A stretch of DNA of 64,000 nt. Origin: Cryoendolithus antarcticus. Lineage: Eukaryota; Ascomycota; Dothideomycetes; Cladosporiales; Cladosporiaceae. Under the pieces are notes generated by a model. That model worked only from the letters and a program-made list of their open reading frames with translations, did no database searches and was not told the origin of the DNA. The first letter of the stretch is position 1. Each line of letters begins with the position of its first letter. Location: assembly GCA_002077065.1 (NCBI GenBank), contig NAJO01000041.1:124001-188000 (forward strand), written 5' to 3'. Below are positions 11,231-22,562 of this stretch, piece after piece. A program made the position numbers and the translations under genes.

Positions 11231-13291
11231 TCATAATATCAGATACAAGCTCGTCAGAAAACTAGGCCCAACAAAAAGTCCCAGCCAAAAGATTACATTG
11301 CCCAGTATAGTCCTTCCTTTGAGCAGTTTTGTCCTCGACAGACTGACCAATGGCATCTGCAGCAATTGCATCGCAAACAGATATCCTCTCACCTTCTTGA
11401 ACATAACCGCCATAACCAGCTCGTGCACCAGCGCACTCAGCAAAAACGTCACGAAAGTTGCCGAGTGTCGACTAAGATGGAAAGTCGATATCGAGCTGTG
11501 GTAAACATGCCGCAATAAAAAGTTATGCACCGGCCGATTCCAGTCTCTCGCGTACTGGTCCCATGACACACTATTCCACCAGTCGCCGTAGAAGCCTCGG
11601 TCCGCGAAGCGCGTGACTTCGGCCAGGACGTTGAGGATGCATTCCCAGATTACGTACCAAGTCAGTAGCTGCTCAAGTAGCAGCGCGAAGAGCATATCGC
11701 TAACGATGAACGGGAATTCGACCCAGCGCTCTGCCATGGTCAGGCCAGCTTCTTTCATCGCCACGGTCTTGGCGACGGGCGGGTAGATGAAGGCCTGTGA
11801 AATTACTTGCATGACGCAGAGGACGCCGAAGGTCGCGGTGGTCTTCTCGGCGACGTACCACCAGTTTATGCGTTCTTGGCGAGGATATTCGAGTTCGTAG
11901 ACGAGGGTTGGAAGGCAGATGAATTCTGCGAAGTTGCCGAGGCGGAGGTTGTGGGGATAAATGTTGGAGGAGGTTGGGGATTGCGACTTGCCTGAGAGCT
12001 GTGTGGTGAGCTCCGCGATCTCCTCCTGAATTACTTGGCGGAAGGCTTGCAGTTGGTCGAGATCCAGAGGCTTGCCGGACTCGATGGCTGAGGCTACGCT
12101 TGCGACGTCAGACTTCTCGATCGCAAGGTTGGTGCTGGTGCGGTTGCCGATGAACGGGCGACGCGGCTTGAGGGTGCTGCCCGTCTCTTCGTTTGGCTTG
12201 CCGAGGTCTACGCTGGCGGATCTAGCACCGAACGATGGCATGCCTAGTGGACTGCTAGGCGGTGACGAGACTGCCTCAATCGCATCAAGCTGCTTGAGCT
12301 TGCGTTCGAGCAGAGCTCTTCGCCTGTATACACCTGACAGATATCCGTTGTAGAAGGCATAGCTATGCTGCTTCATGACGAAGACCAGCGCGTGGAGTAC
12401 AATGAAGACAGAGTGCGTCCAAGGCCAATCTCGGAACCACGTCCACCACAGAATCGTTCCCAGGTAGGCGGTCTGCCACAGATTCTGAATGATCCAGCCA
12501 CTCTTTGCCCAATTGATCCATCCTTTGCTTATGGCGAGCTGCAAGAAGTGCGCCTCCGATGTTGCCGCGCAGATGACACCGTCTGTGATGCCCAAAGTGA
12601 GCAGCTCACGACTGAACATCAGTTTCGCGATCTGGTTGTCACCCAGGATACTACCGTACGCCCTCCAATTGTTCAGCGCAGTCTGCACGAAGATAAGGAC
12701 CATGGCTAGCCAGAAGAGCGTGAAAAAACCGAAGAATGGACTTTCAGCTGATGTTGGATTCTGGCGATCGAACGTAGTGAACTGGCGGGTGAACACCAGA
12801 TCTCGTATGCGCGTTCGTGGCCTCTTGCCAGCTGCTTCCCGCTCTTCGCGCTCCAGACCTTTACGTAGAATCTCCCTGATTTCGGGGTCATCTGCAGTGA
12901 GCACATATCGACCCTTGCGGTCTGTCTTCTCGAGCTTGATCTGTATGCCTTTCCGCGCTGTCTTAAGATCTACGCCCGGCTCCGACTGTCTGCGTGTGTA
13001 ATCGTCCTTCATGACTTTCTTCCCAGATGGTCGCAGAGTGTTGTCCACACTGGGCATTGTATTCGCGACCAGCGTGTCGGGATCTAGCCTTATATCATCA
13101 TAGTCCTCTACGGAATCGTCGGAGTCCTCGTCGTCATGCAGTGCGGATTCTGAGCGCGAACGCGAAGCGGAATCATGTGCTCTGACTCCATCCACGATCA
13201 GATCCTGGGCGCCTGACTTCAGAGTCGCTATGCCATCCTGTCCGAGGCTACCCGTGACCTGTGCTCCTTTAGAGGTGTCGTGGGACTTCAT
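11231..13291 (-). CDS. Sterol O-acyltransferase / DGAT1-like (ARE family, MBOAT)
   Basis: A single frame of 686 aa from ATG 13289-13291 to TGA. About 180 N-terminal residues are hydrophilic and acidic, followed by a multi-pass membrane region. Diagnostic ACAT/DGAT motifs are present: FYGDWWNSVSWDQYARDWN (the FYxDWWN acyl-CoA site) and the putative catalytic His in LVHELVM. HSYAFYNGYLSG and the region LVYELEYPRQERINWWYV are also family-like. The enzyme should esterify sterols (or diacylglycerol) with fatty acyl-CoA in the ER for storage in lipid droplets. A cytosolic Ser-rich insert of about 100 residues lies between the early and late helices. It is transcribed divergently from RMT2. Confidence 0.92.
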   Translation of the reverse strand: MKSHDTSKGAQVTGSLGQDGIATLKSGAQDLIVDGVRAHDSASRSRSESALHDDEDSDDSVEDYDDIRLDPDTLVANTMPSVDNTLRPSGKKVMKDDYTRRQSEPGVDLKTARKGIQIKLEKTDRKGRYVLTADDPEIREILRKGLEREEREAAGKRPRTRIRDLVFTRQFTTFDRQNPTSAESPFFGFFTLFWLAMVLIFVQTALNNWRAYGSILGDNQIAKLMFSRELLTLGITDGVICAATSEAHFLQLAISKGWINWAKSGWIIQNLWQTAYLGTILWWTWFRDWPWTHSVFIVLHALVFVMKQHSYAFYNGYLSGVYRRRALLERKLKQLDAIEAVSSPPSSPLGMPSFGARSASVDLGKPNEETGSTLKPRRPFIGNRTSTNLAIEKSDVASVASAIESGKPLDLDQLQAFRQVIQEEIAELTTQLSGKSQSPTSSNIYPHNLRLGNFAEFICLPTLVYELEYPRQERINWWYVAEKTTATFGVLCVMQVISQAFIYPPVAKTVAMKEAGLTMAERWVEFPFIVSDMLFALLLEQLLTWYVIWECILNVLAEVTRFADRGFYGDWWNSVSWDQYARDWNRPVHNFLLRHVYHSSISTFHLSRHSATFVTFLLSALVHELVMAVMFKKVRGYLFAMQLLQMPLVSLSRTKLLKGRTILGNVIFWLGLFVGPSFLTSLYLIL

Positions 13292-13878
13292 GGCCGGAGC
13301 AAGCGGATGCGCCGTATTCCGGTTGAGGGGAAGGTGCGCGTGCTATCAGGGACCACGGCGGCCTCACGGTATACGAGCAGGATTATTCATTATCGGCCCC
13401 GAATGACAAGCGACAGTGCTCTCAGCAACCTGTCGGCCGAGGATCAAGCGCTACCTTCTAGCCCAGCTGGCGCCTGCATCCAAAAGTTCGCGCGCCGAGC
13501 TCAGGTATGACGAAAGCGAGCGCCTCGGACCGCAAACTCTGGAGATGCCGAGCGCGTGGGAGCCTTGCGCAGGATGCGTGGGGTGATCTGCACCTATCAT
13601 CTTCGCATGGCAGCTCGTTGGCAGTCAGTTCATGAACCCAAGTCATGCAGCATGTCGCTGTGAGCATGTCACAGTCGACGATGCGACAACGTGTGCCGCC
13701 ATGTGGCGCGGCTCCGGAGTCCCGATACACGTGACTAGCGGCAAGATGAAACATGAGTGGGGGAGGGGTCGAGCCCGAGAAAAAGATGTAGAAGCGGGAC
13801 AAATCCCAATGCTAGAATAACCGCTCCAGACGCCGATCTTCTTGTCCTCGCACGGCAGCTCTCGACCCCACCGTAACA
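13292..13878. promoter_or_regulatory. Divergent promoter of ARE-type acyltransferase and RMT2
   Basis: 587 bp between the two start codons. It contains CACGTGAC (core CACGTG at 13728-13733), an E-box of the type bound by fungal bHLH factors such as Cbf1/Pho4. No convincing open frame is present. Shared regulation of the two genes is possible but not shown. Confidence 0.4.
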
Positions 13879-15305
13879 ATGTCCAACGAGGTAGACACCG
13901 ACACGACCACCGATGAGATCCTGCTAGCAGCCACGAATCACGACACTGACACCCTCACAAAGTTGCTACAAGAGCCAGGTGCTGCGAACGTGCAGGACCC
14001 AGACACCGGCTACGCTCCACTACATGCTGCTGTAGCTGCTTGTGAAGCCGACGAGGAGCCGAGTGAGACCAACGGCGAAGGCGACGCCGTTCACAATGCT
14101 GCGTTGAGCGAGGAGGGTGCAGTCGAGACTGTCAAATTTCTGTTCGAGAACGGTGCGATCTGGAACGAGCTTGATGTAAACGATGAGACGCCCGGATGTA
14201 TTGCGAAGAGGCTTGGGCTGGAGAAGGTGTACGAGGAGATTGTGCGTGCCGGCGTGAGGGCAGAGATGCTCTTCAACCGGCTAGACGAGTACACAGCATT
14301 AGGCGATGACGACGAGGAGAGCGAAGAGGAAGATGATGACGACGAGCAAATCCACGGCTTCGAGCCTTCACCATCTACTGGTAATGGTCCCGCGGTCGCT
14401 TCCAGCAACGGCGCAGTCCACGATTCCGTAGAAGGCTTCGAGCCGATGCCCAATCCAAGCAAATCACCCACATCCGCCGGTGCACCTCAGAACGGCGACA
14501 GCAGCGTCCCCGAGCTCGTCCAAACAGACGAGAACGGCCACACCACCGAACCCATCGAAGCCAACGTCCGCAACCCAAATGTCAATAGCGAAGACTACCT
14601 CACGTCCGAGCTCTCCTACTCCGGCGACCGCCTCCTAGACTCCGACAAGAACGCCGTGATGATGGACTGGGAGACAGAAATAATGTACAAGTCTGTCGAG
14701 CGCCTCGTGCCCAAGTCCGGCCTTCGCACGATGAACGTGGGCTTCGGCATGGGGATTGTGGACGGTGCTTTCTTGGCGAAGGACCCGCAGATGCATCATA
14801 TCATTGAGGCGCATCCGCAAGTGCATCAGAGGATGAAGGAGAAGGGGTGGTATGATAAGGAGAATGTGCATGTGCATGAGGGGAAGTGGCAAGATGTGTT
14901 GCCGAAGTTATTGGAGCAGGGGGTGGTGTTGGACGCCATCTACTTTGACACCTACGCCGAGGACTACAAGGATCTGAAGATTTTCTTCCAGGACTACGTG
15001 ATTGGGCTGCTGGACTCGGATGGGTCGTTCGGGTTCTACAACGGGCTTGGAGCGGACCGGCAGGTGTGCTATGATGTGTATACGAGGGTGAGTGGATCTG
15101 TGCCGAGTTCAGGATAGGAGAAAAGAGCTGACTTACGTGCCAGATCGTCGAGATGGATCTCTTCAACTGTGGCCTAGACACCGAGTGGCTGGACATCAAG
15201 GTGCCGGAGCAGGTCTTCACGAAGGAGGAGTGGAAGGACGTGCGGCACAAGTATTGGGACAACGTCAATCCTTACCGACTGCCTACCTGCAAGTTCCTCG
15301 GATGA
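13879..15305 (+). CDS. rmt2: Protein arginine N-methyltransferase 2 (RMT2)
   Basis: Two exons (13879-15087 and 15144-15305) give 456 aa. The N-terminus has ankyrin-like repeats (DTDTLTKLLQEPGA, then TGYAPLHAAVAAC and VKFLFENGAIWNELD). An acidic and disordered linker with two similar GFEPxP segments follows. The methyltransferase domain starts near residue 250: NSEDYLTSELSYSGDRLLD, the AdoMet loop NVGFGMGIVDGAFL, IIEAHPQVHQRM, and YFDTYAEDYKDL. This is the arrangement of yeast Rmt2, which methylates the delta nitrogen of arginine in ribosomal protein Rpl12. Exon 2 restores IVEMDLFNCGLDTEWLDI and a C-terminus with TGA at 15303-15305. Confidence 0.93.
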
Positions 15306-16651
15306 ATACAATGGACACGATTTCGAGATCGATAGCTCCGACCCTAGCATCCTTGATGACCAACGTCCGGAACAGGAGGCTTCCCAGCCTCCCTCAGATG
15401 TGTCGAAGCTCCTTTAATCTACGACACAAAGCTTGAAGGACTTACGGTTCTCGGCCGTTCACCGGGTCTCAGTAGTGAGGACTGACTGTTAAGGTACACC
15501 AGGCGAGGGACGCTTCACCGTTGGCCAAGAGTGCAGTAATAGCTGGCTGTTGGTATTGAGCACTTGCACGTGCGCAGAGTATTGCAAGGCGTGCTCCTGC
15601 GAAATCAATTCTGTCGACACTGCAAAGATGCGTATCGACTAAGATTCCCTGCGTCGGGGTTCAGATCACTCTGAGCTTGCCTAGCAATGGCTTTGCGGCC
15701 TTGAGTGATGCGACATGGAGGACGATGTCGTCAACCTGCAATTGAGGCCAGGAAGCTGATAGACCATCAGATGGACGAACAGAACATGAAATGCCACCAG
15801 CCGCTGTACCTTCCTCATGCTCATCCAATCTTCCCCTTGCTCGTGCCTTCCCGTGGATCCTTCGTTGGGTCTTGGCATCGCTCAAAAAGTCCCCGATAGC
15901 TTCTCACGTCAGCTTCACACCACTCTAGATACATCGTTACATCAATTACTACATGTATGCGTCGTATCTTACTGCACAGCATTCGGCAATGCCGGCACAC
16001 CGCAATCCTTGACTGCTGATGCTTTGCAGATGCTATGATCCTAGTCTGAAGGCGCAACGGCACCGTTTTGGGTTGAAGAGGGGAAGCGTGTGCACCGATG
16101 TTGTCCGTACTGGGTACGCCTAACGCTCACAGAAACGGTCATGAACCATGACAACTTCACGATGGGATTGATGTGCAAGCAATATTGCGTACGCCATTGC
16201 TGTGGTAGAAGGACAGACTCAGGTCGAGAATAAGGCTTCTCGTCTTTGACTTTGCTCCGCACATCCCTGCAGCTCACTCAGCTTTCGCGCAGATGATTCC
16301 GAGATCTAGACTAGACGTTGCAGGGTTTGTTAGAGGTGGCTGGGCGAGCTTCGAGTCGACGCCATGAGCTGAGACCCGTGGTTCACTCTGTCGCGGGGCG
16401 AAGTCTAATGTGGTGTCCAGGCCTGTTTGTAAGATCTTTCGGAATGGCCTAACGTGCGTGGCTGAGACCTGACCGAGATCTAAGAGGTAGGTGAGGGTGT
16501 CTTCCTTTGCGCGTTCCTTTGATCGTGATGCTCTAGTCATCTCATTGCCGGGATGAAAAGGATGTTTGTTACATTGCCACTGACTAGGACGACGAGCTTC
16601 ACCAATTCATGGCACACATGATACTCTGACCAGGACTTTTACATTCACGCA
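15306..16651. other. Intergenic stretch, no gene recognised
   Basis: About 1.35 kb with overlapping short frames on both strands (up to 88 codons), none with a recognisable motif. Overlaps between opposite-strand frames near 15660-15900 suggest chance. No repeat array or tRNA was seen. Confidence 0.55.
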
Positions 16652-17269
16652 ATGCCTCGACCGTTGGACCTCAAACGACAGCTTCGGCCTCGACTTACTC
16701 GGATCTCAACCGGAACTCGAGACGAAACGGACCAACCTTGCAACCTCTGCACCTACTTGAACGTTCCCGAGAGCTTTTGCTTCCACTTCCGTCCCATACC
16801 AGAAGAGTCACCGCAGACCTCACCCTCACACTCAATCCGTAGCTTCCACACAGCCCGCACAGATTTTAGCAAACACACAGAAGCTGCTCGGGCATCTGAC
16901 CGAAGAACAACATCACAGACGCCCACGCCACCACGCTCTCCTACTTCGACAGTATCGTGGGTACCATCTCGCACTACCTCGTCTGCCACAAATCGTTCAA
17001 GCATCATCTCCTACGCAGATACCGACCTCACATCACCCGAGACATCTATCCGCACGCGATGCAGTTCCGCGAATTTCGAGCGTACACCATCGCTGAGGCG
17101 GATGGTGTCGCCTAGATATAGCAGTCTGAGGGATATCCGGGCGGAGCAGGAAAGGTGGCAAAGGATGAGGGCTCGAGTAAGCGAGGAGGAGCTGAAACGA
17201 GTGTACGAGAGGCAGGCGAGGGAGTACTTGGAGGGATGGACTGGAGGGTTGTGTAATGTTGATGAGTAA
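16652..17269 (+). CDS. Hypothetical Ser/Thr/Arg-rich protein
   Basis: An ATG-initiated frame of 205 aa without introns. The N-terminus is basic and carries four close cysteines (CNLC, then SFCFHF), a possible small metal site. The middle (about 50-150) is low complexity, rich in Ser, Thr, Pro and Arg. The C-terminus forms a charged helix, with RAEQERWQRMRARVSEEELK followed by RVYERQAREYLEGW. No family was recognised. The frame length, ATG and helical C-terminus support a real gene, but the composition means it could also be a chance frame. Confidence 0.4.
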   Translation: MPRPLDLKRQLRPRLTRISTGTRDETDQPCNLCTYLNVPESFCFHFRPIPEESPQTSPSHSIRSFHTARTDFSKHTEAARASDRRTTSQTPTPPRSPTSTVSWVPSRTTSSATNRSSIISYADTDLTSPETSIRTRCSSANFERTPSLRRMVSPRYSSLRDIRAEQERWQRMRARVSEEELKRVYERQAREYLEGWTGGLCNVDE

Positions 17270-17495
17270 AGGAAGCAGATGAACGGTATGCTCTGGCTAC
17301 CAGCGCTGTGACAGAAGACATGTTGAGGGTGCGAGTGGCTCGGTGCAGAAAACGACGGCTTCCCCAAATTCAGAAAGCGATGGCGTTTCGGTGTTGCGGC
17401 TGCTGGCGGATGTGAGACATGGCACTGGCGAAGCTCGAGTCTCGCTCATCCTACTTGTGATCGGGGAACCACGGCTTTCGTACATCTTAAGAAGG

Positions 17496-17560
17496 TATAT
17501 AAGTTGTAATGTACATTTCGAATATGCCTCTTCTCGACGCATGCAAGTGAAGCCCACGTG
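17496..17560 (+). promoter_or_regulatory. Candidate TATA element and CACGTG box upstream of VTC4
   Basis: TATATAA at 17496-17502 and CACGTG at 17555-17560 lie 290 and 230 bp upstream of the VTC4 start codon. In yeast and Neurospora, polyphosphate and phosphate-uptake genes are induced on phosphate starvation by Pho4/NUC-1, which binds CACGTG cores. The match fits that regulon, but a six-base site is weak evidence on its own. Confidence 0.4.
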
Positions 17561-17785
17561 CTCACCTGAAGCCGTTCTGTGATTCGCCAATTATTGCCCG
17601 ACTCCACCTTGTTCATGGAAGCGAGAGCGTTTACTTTGCTTGTGAGAAAGCACTGATGTGCATTGGAGCAGGGCTGGGACAGCCTTGAGCTCTCTTCATT
17701 CTGTGATATTCACAGTCTTTTGAGGTGCTTTCAGACCAGTGACATCCTCCTTTCCCGACTTCATCGCATTCCGGCAACCCACAGA

Positions 17786-20432
17786 ATGAGGTAAGAAGAT
17801 CCCTCGCCATGCACCCCGCAAACCAAGAGCTCCCAATGGCTTGCTCTAAGCCTCTGCAGAGCAAGCAGCATTTTAACAATCGGCATCCAGGTTCGGCCAG
17901 CAACTCCGCTCCTCCCTTATCAAGGACTGGTACTACTACTACATCTCCTACGACGACCTCAAGGCGTCCCTGCGCGCAGACTTCGAGCACATTCCCGCTA
18001 TCTCCACCGGCCGCCAACAGAAGCGGAAGCCCTGGGGGGAGGACGATGAGCAGCAATTCGTGAACCAGCTCGAGCAGGAGTTGGATAAAGTCTTCACGTT
18101 CCAGAAAGTCAAATCGCAGGAGATCATAAGGAGAATCAAGGCGAGTGAGAAGGAGGTGACTGATGCTATTGAGCGGAATGCTGCTGCTGCCGCGGGTGGG
18201 GCGGCGAGTGAGGCAGTGACGGAGGAGGAGTTCCTGTTGCTCGAGGAGGACCTAAGCGATGTTATCGCGGATGTGCATGACTTGGCCAAGTTCACGCAGT
18301 TGAATTATACGGGGTTCCAGAAGATCATCAAGAAGCATGACAAGCAGACGAGTTGGCATTTGAAGCCTGTGTTTGCGGCGAGGCTGAAGGCGCGGCCGTT
18401 CTTCAAGGACGACTACGATGGTTAGTGTGCTGAACAATGCTACAGGCAATTGCGCAATATCTAATTGGGACGCAGGTACGATTGTGGTGCTGTCGAGGCT
18501 ATATGACAAGGTCCGCACGCGTGGTGCGCCGGCTGCGGGAGACTCCTCGGCTGGTGGGAAACAGCAGAACTTCATTCGCCAGACGACGAAGTACTGGGTG
18601 CATCCGGACAATCTCACCGAGCTCAAGCTCATTATCATGAAGCACTTGCCTGTGCTGGTCTTCAACCCTAGTAAGGAATTCGAGCGGAAGGACTCGGCGA
18701 TCTCGTCGATCTACTACGACAACCCTGCAACCTGGGAGCTGTATGAAGGTCGACTGAAGAAGACCGAAGGTGCCGAAGCTGTGCGATTGCGTTGGTACGG
18801 CGGCATGGAGGTCGACACGATCTTTGTGGAGCGCAAGACACATCGTGAGGACTGGACTGGAGAGAAGTCTGTGAAAGCGCGTTTCTCGCTTAAGGAGAAG
18901 AACGTGAATGCTTTCATGAAGGGTGACATGACCACGAAACAAGTGTTCGAGAAAATGCGTCGCGATGGGAAGAAAAGCGAAAAAGAGATCGACGACTTGG
19001 AAGCCCTGGCGAAGGAGGTCCAGTTCCGCGTCATTGACCGCAAGCTGGAGCCCGTGTGTCGATCCTTCTACAACCGGACTGCCTTCCAGCTACCTGGAGA
19101 TGCGCGCGTGCGTGTCTCTCTTGATACGGAGCTTACGATGGTGCGAGAGGACAACCTGGACGGTCGACAGCGGTCGAAGAACAACTGGCGACGGATGGAC
19201 ATCGGCATTGATTGGCCGTTTAGCCAGCTGCCGAAGGAAGATGTCGAGCTGTTCCCTTACGGCGTGCTTGAGGTCAAGCTCCAGACTGCAGCTGGGCAAG
19301 AGCCTCCGCCATGGATTCGCGAGCTCACTGCATCGCATCTTGTCGAGGCTGTGCCAAAGTTCTCGAAGTTCATCCACGGCACAGCAACAATGTTCCCGAA
19401 GCGAATTGATCTGTTGCCCTTCTGGATGCCTCAGATGGATGTTGATATCCGTAAGCCAGTCAGTCATAACTTTGGGCTTGACCGTCCTGGCCATAGTACG
19501 GACGTCAGTACAACGCTCGAGGACGATGACAGTGATGACGACCTTGACGACGATGAGGAGGACACTGTTGTTGGCAGGGAGGACGATGATGAGAATACTC
19601 GCCGTCTTCGAGCTGCCCGCGATGCGCTCGAACGTCACGAAGAAGAGCGTGCTATGGACTACGTCAACGGCCATGACAGCAACGTGATGGACGAAGAAGA
19701 GCGTCTAGCTCACAAGCCTATCGCGTCCGCAGACGACGACTACCCGATCTACGACTCCCAAGACGAAGAAGAGGAGCTCGAAGAAGCGAAGCGCGTCGGT
19801 GGCTTGCGGTATCGCTGGCTACTAGTCAAGCGTCATGCTACTCTGGCCGGTGATAAGATCCTCGATGTGCTCAAGCAGGCAAAGCCTGTGCCCCGACCCA
19901 TTGAGATACCGTCGAGAGAGGGCAGGATGGGTGTGCCAGCTGGTGCTGTGATGAGCGGGAAGCGCTTCAAGGCGCCGAAGGGGAAGAAGATCCATGTTCC
20001 CGTGCGTGTGGAGCCGAAGGTGTCGTTCGCTGCTGAGCGGACATTCCTTGCCTGGGTAAGTCCATCATACCGTGTCCTGACAAGTTGCTGCCTTTGCTGA
20101 CAGATCAATTCTAGCTCGAATTCAGCATCATCCTCGGCTCCATCGCGGCCACTCTGCTTAACTTCGGCGATGCCATCTCGCTCGCTTCGGCATGGGCTTT
20201 CACTGGTGTTGCTTTGATTGCGCTGTTGTACTCAGCAGGCATCTACCTCTGGCGCGTCGACAATATCAAGAAGCGGAGGGCTGTCAGCTATCATGATAAG
20301 TGGGGACCTAGCTTCTTGTGCTTAGGTTTGGTGGTTGCGGTGGCGATCAACTTTGGGTACCGCTTTGCTTATGGTGGTGAAGGAGGGTTGAGAGAGGGTA
20401 GTCTGGAGAAAGTCTCGAGAGCGAGGGTGTGA
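17786..20432 (+). CDS. vtc4: Vacuolar transporter chaperone 4, polyphosphate polymerase (SPX-VTC)
   Basis: Four exons: a 5 bp first exon 17786-17790 (ATGAG), then 17891-18420, 18476-20055 and 20115-20432, giving 810 aa. The tiny first exon is needed to create the conserved SPX start [10 protein letters not shown]. The SPX domain (about 1-170) senses inositol pyrophosphates and includes [11 protein letters not shown] and [19 protein letters not shown]. The VTC catalytic tunnel domain follows, with basic motifs [11 protein letters not shown] and [12 protein letters not shown] and the signature [20 protein letters not shown]. After an acidic linker, a C-terminal DUF202-like membrane domain starts with [14 protein letters not shown] and has three hydrophobic helices. 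It polymerises polyphosphate from ATP and passes it into the vacuole. Confidence 0.94.
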
Positions 20433-20680
20433 TGCAGGGCACGCTGCGAAAGATTGTGTATATAGTTGATACTACATAGGTACTTGTACAGCCGTGCGAG
20501 CTTAGCCCATACGCCCTCAACCTGTATCTTGGTCCTGTCAAAGTTTCGTCCGTGTCACGGTCGGACCGTGTTGAAGACGCGTCCTACGTCACTGCTTCTG
20601 CAGCAACATGTCCAACATTAAGTATTCGATGATCGACTTCCTCCATTCACAACACATCCCCTTTGCAGGGCACTTTCGAT

Positions 20681-21898
20681 ATGAGTCACTTCGAGCCCAA
20701 TGCGATCCTTCGGGGTGCCCAGCTCACGGTCGTCGGAGCTCTGCGAGCACTGCAGAATCCCTCAATCTTCACCAATGAACACTACAAACAAGCAGCCTTG
20801 GCAGTAATCGCAGGCATAGTGATTCGTCTTGTCGTAGCCATACCGGTAAGCAACTCTCCTTTGACCATCACAGAAGACTAGTCACTGACAAACATCGTAG
20901 ACAGTCGGCATCCGGCTCTTCCTGCGATTCATCGGCCTCTTCACAGATCTGGAGCACTCGCAATGGGACGAAGATGTCATCGAAGTCACAACCTTCATTG
21001 AGCACTCCGTGTTGCAAGTACCCTTCTTCCTGATGACTCTGATGCGTTATATCACCCCGACACTGGACAACATGTTCATGGATTCGCTCGCATGGGTCGA
21101 CAAGACTTATGCGCAGAAGCACGCTGCCGAAAACCCCGATGACTTGAGGGCTATGTACTACCCAAATCTAAAGCAGTACTTGACGCATGGCCCGGCGGCG
21201 AAGAAGCGAGAGCCGAAAGATGCTGTCTTGGCCGTGGGGATGAAGTTTGGGAGGAAGGCGGCATTGAGTTTGGCGGTCTACTTACTGTCTTTGCTACCGC
21301 ATGTTGGCAGGTTTGTGCTGCCAGCTGCGAGTTTCTATACCTTCAATAAGGCTGTCGGATGGCAGCCGGCGTTGGTCGTGTTCGGAAGTGGGATCTTCTT
21401 GCCCAAGAGGTATCTGGTCATGTTTCTGCAGAGCTACTTTTCGAGTAGGACGTTGATGAGGGAACTCGTAAGTAATACTCTGGGCTGCAGAGAATCGAAG
21501 GCTCCTGCTAATGAAAGGTACAGCTTGAGCCGTACTTCTCGAGGATGCAGTACACGCCCGCACAGCGCCAGACCTGGTTCTCGGATCGATCTGGAGTGCT
21601 CTACGGCTTCGCCTTCGCATTCTTTGTCTTCCTAAAGATTCCACTGCTGGGCGTACTGATTTATGGCATCGCGGAGGCTTCGACAGCATATCTGATTACG
21701 AAGATCACGGAACCGCCTCCTTCGCCTGCTGATAAGGAGGAGTTCAAAAAGCGGGATGTGAAATGGGAGAACAAGCATGAGTTTCTCAGTTTACCACTGG
21801 AGAAGCTGGACATTCTTCACAAGCACGACAGGAAGTCTTCCGTTGGCGAGACAAAGCCAGTAGCGGCTGGTATGCCGAAGGGTCGGCAGTATATATGA
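20681..21898 (+). CDS. Fungal multi-pass membrane protein, UsgS-like
   Basis: Three exons (20681-20845, 20901-21467, 21524-21898) give 368 aa. The start MSHFEPNAILRGAQLTVVGA is followed by several hydrophobic segments: near 43-60, 105-120, 180-215 and 285-315. Conserved-looking stretches are VPFFLMTLMRYITPTLDNMF, ENPDDLRAMYYPNLKQY, PYFSRMQYTPAQR and PLLGVLIYGIAEASTAYL. I recognise this as the fungal transmembrane protein annotated UsgS in Aspergillus. Its biochemical function is not established as far as I know. Both intron junctions restore continuous conserved text. It follows VTC4 on the same strand, 248 bp after its stop. Confidence 0.8.
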
Positions 21899-22562
21899 GG
21901 CAGCATCGCAGTCGACGATAGTCCGGCTCACGCCTCCTCGCATTGGATGCGGTCCCACGCATGTGCAGAACGCAAAGGCTGTGCAGCGTCTCAAGACGTT
22001 GGCCGGCTGATGCACTTGGAACCGGAGATGTCGTCGCTTCAGTAGTACGAGCAATAATGAGAGCTGCGAGGTACAATCGGCCGCGGTATCAAACCACCTA
22101 CTGAGGGTCATTTGGCCAATATATGATCATATACACACGCACAGCAGTAGTCGGCACTCACTACTGATACCCACCCCCACCAATGACCGACCCCGCAACG
22201 CGTCTCTCGAAGCTGTACGCGACAAACGCCCAATGCGGCAGTCCAAGACATTGCTCTTATCTTGGAGCTCAACTGGACCGAGAATGTTCTTGACTAACAG
22301 CACCGCATCGATGACAACTCGCTGGATAGCTTCGACGTATGGCATTCCATCAGCGTCGTTCACGGCCAATGCTTATCTCGAGATGATGCGTAGCTTACCC
22401 CTCAATTGGCAGAGAGGTCGAAGTGCCGCACTGTGTATATGATGCTTCTCGACTCCTGAGTAGTATCTTCTGTCTCTCCTCCTTTACAAACGCTGCTTGC
22501 ACGCCGTCGTGGAAATAACAGAACCAAGCAGAAACAGGACTTCAATTGCTGCAAGATTCAAA
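21899..22562. other. Intergenic, UsgS-like to formamidase
   Basis: 664 bp. Short frames only, none with family resemblance. It should hold the promoter of the formamidase gene. No RNA gene or repeat was recognised. Confidence 0.5.
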
